From contig JAFADM010000542.1 in assembly GCA_023424865.1 (NCBI GenBank), forward strand, positions 1-7,025: DNA of 7,025 nt, given 5' to 3'. Position numbers and translations under genes: made by a program. The notes under the pieces were generated by a model. It was not told where the DNA came from. It did not search any database and worked only from the letters and a program-made list of their open reading frames with translations. Shown here piece by piece: positions 5,957-7,025 of this stretch (position 1 is the stretch's first letter; every line of letters starts with the position of its first letter). Origin of the DNA: Bacillota bacterium. Lineage in GTDB: Bacteria; Bacillota_A; Clostridia; DSM-8532.

Positions 5957-7025
5957 ATGGCATCTGGCATAAGGGATATCTGGGCTGAAACGCTTAAGCT
6001 TCTCGAAGAGGAAATGACAAGCGTAAGCTTCAGTACCTGGATAGAACCTGTATCCCCGGTATCAATCGAAAAAAATATTTTTCTGTTGGAAGTTCCGTCG
6101 GAATTCAATCTTGGCATTATTAAATCCCGTTACAGGGATCTGATACAAAACGCGGTAAGGCATATAACTAAAAGAGATCTTGAGATTGAGCTATACGTCA
6201 AATCAACGGATAGCACTCCTCCGCCCAAGGAAGTTCCGGTGGAGGATACCACCCCGGTTTGGTCCATATTAAATCCTAAATATACCTTCAGCACCTTTGT
6301 AAAAGGAAACGGCAATCAACTGGCCCATGCGGCAGCCCTTGCGGTGGCCGAATCACCTGCAGCGGCCTATAACCCTCTTTTTATTTATGGGGGAGTTGGT
6401 CTTGGCAAAACGCATCTTATGCACGCCATCGGCCATTATGTTGTTGAACAGAACAGCAATGCCAAAGTCCTTTACACCTCTTCCGAAAAGTTCACAAACG
6501 AACTCATTAATGCCATTAAGGACGATAGAAATGAAGAATTCCGGAATAAATACCGGAACATAGATGTTCTTCTCATTGACGATATCCAGTTCATTGGAGG
6601 TAAGGAGCGAACCCAGGAAGAGTTTTTTCATACCTTCAACGCACTGTATGAAGCCAATAAGCAAATTGTTCTTTCCAGTGATAAACCCCCAAAAGAAATT
6701 CTTACATTGGAGGATCGTTTGCGGTCCCGGTTTGAATGGGGTCTTATTGCCGATATCCAGGCTCCCGATACGGAGACACGTATCGCCATTCTTCGAAAAA
6801 AATCGCAGATGGAGCGTTACGATATCCCCAATGAGGTTTTGGGCTTTATTGCTGACAATATTGAGTCGAATATACGGGAACTGGAAGGGGCACTAAATCG
6901 GGTTATTGCCTATGCGTCGCTTACAGGGAGTCCCATTACTCTTGAACTTGCCCAGGATTGCTTAAAGCAAATTCTTGCGGGAATTTCTGTTGCCAATATT
7001 AACCATAGTTCGATCATGAAGGTTG
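5957..7025 (+). CDS. dnaA: DnaA, chromosomal replication initiator, 3' part cut by window edge
   Basis: AAA+ ATPase that binds DnaA boxes and opens the origin in its ATP form; it commonly also controls its own gene. The visible 356 codons cover domain I (about 1-80, [13 protein letters not shown] and FSTWIEPV), a short domain II linker (about 82-104, with [13 protein letters not shown]), and domain III from about 105. Domain III has Walker A GGVGLGKT at 145-152, Walker [10 protein letters not shown] at 204-212, sensor 1 [11 protein letters not shown] from 237, the box VII region [13 protein letters not shown] at 251-263, and sensor 2 [12 protein letters not shown] at 305-316. The DNA-binding domain IV, with its helix-turn-helix, is beyond the window. 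The ATG at 5957 has GGAGGAA 6 nt upstream and a family-like N terminus. It is divergent from rpmH. Confidence 0.98.
   Translation, partial: MASGIRDIWAETLKLLEEEMTSVSFSTWIEPVSPVSIEKNIFLLEVPSEFNLGIIKSRYRDLIQNAVRHITKRDLEIELYVKSTDSTPPPKEVPVEDTTPVWSILNPKYTFSTFVKGNGNQLAHAAALAVAESPAAAYNPLFIYGGVGLGKTHLMHAIGHYVVEQNSNAKVLYTSSEKFTNELINAIKDDRNEEFRNKYRNIDVLLIDDIQFIGGKERTQEEFFHTFNALYEANKQIVLSSDKPPKEILTLEDRLRSRFEWGLIADIQAPDTETRIAILRKKSQMERYDIPNEVLGFIADNIESNIRELEGALNRVIAYASLTGSPITLELAQDCLKQILAGISVANINHSSIMKV

Noticed and set aside
6353..6664. Minus-strand open frame of 103 codons
   Set aside because: It is antisense to the most conserved part of dnaA (Walker A to Walker B), so its openness reflects codon constraint on dnaA.
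6564..6896. Plus-strand open frame of 110 codons overlapping dnaA
   Set aside because: It is the out-of-frame shadow of dnaA on the same strand, with no start signals of its own.

Overview
The window is the left arm and core of a bacterial chromosome origin neighbourhood, almost certainly from a Firmicute of the class Clostridia. The basis is the gene order (dnaA divergent from rpmH-rnpA-yidD-yidC-jag-mnmE-mnmG), strong GGAGG-type ribosome binding sites, Gram-positive-type RnpA and DnaA sequences, and a YidC of clostridial type: no N-terminal lipobox and a large loop between membrane segments 2 and 3. I cannot place it below class with confidence. Base composition looks moderate, not extremely AT-rich.

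Layout. Positions 1-5782 are seven minus-strand genes that read leftward, away from the rpmH-dnaA gap. In transcription order they are rpmH (ribosomal protein L34), rnpA (RNase P protein), yidD (membrane-insertion helper), yidC (membrane insertase), jag/khpB (KH-R3H RNA-binding protein), mnmE and mnmG (the two halves of the tRNA wobble-uridine modifying enzyme). mnmG runs off the left edge with 625 codons present and only its last few missing. Positions 5783-5956 are a short AT-rich divergent intergenic region with a strong promoter for rpmH on the minus strand and a probable dnaA promoter on the plus strand. From 5957 to the right edge is the first 356 codons of dnaA. All genes read outward from the gap, as expected if replication starts at or near dnaA. 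No perfect DnaA box is visible in the 174-bp gap, so the main DnaA-binding cluster may lie downstream of dnaA, outside the window.

How it works together. rpmH, rnpA, yidD, yidC and jag form a compact cluster for making ribosomes, maturing tRNA and inserting membrane proteins. rnpA/yidD overlap by 4 nt and yidC/jag by 29 nt, and yidD and yidC are 19 bp apart. Two intrinsic hairpin-plus-U-tract structures break the cluster: one fused to the rpmH stop codon, the other between jag and mnmE. They suggest graded transcription, highest for rpmH and separately tuned for mnmE-mnmG.

I found no mobile element, CRISPR array, RNA gene or unknown protein family. This is conserved core genome. The items worth a second look are regulatory: the hairpin touching the rpmH stop codon, the palindrome over the dnaA -35 element, and the weakly signalled rnpA start. 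One is a protein feature: YidC with a loop of about 115 residues and Lys in place of the usual groove Arg.
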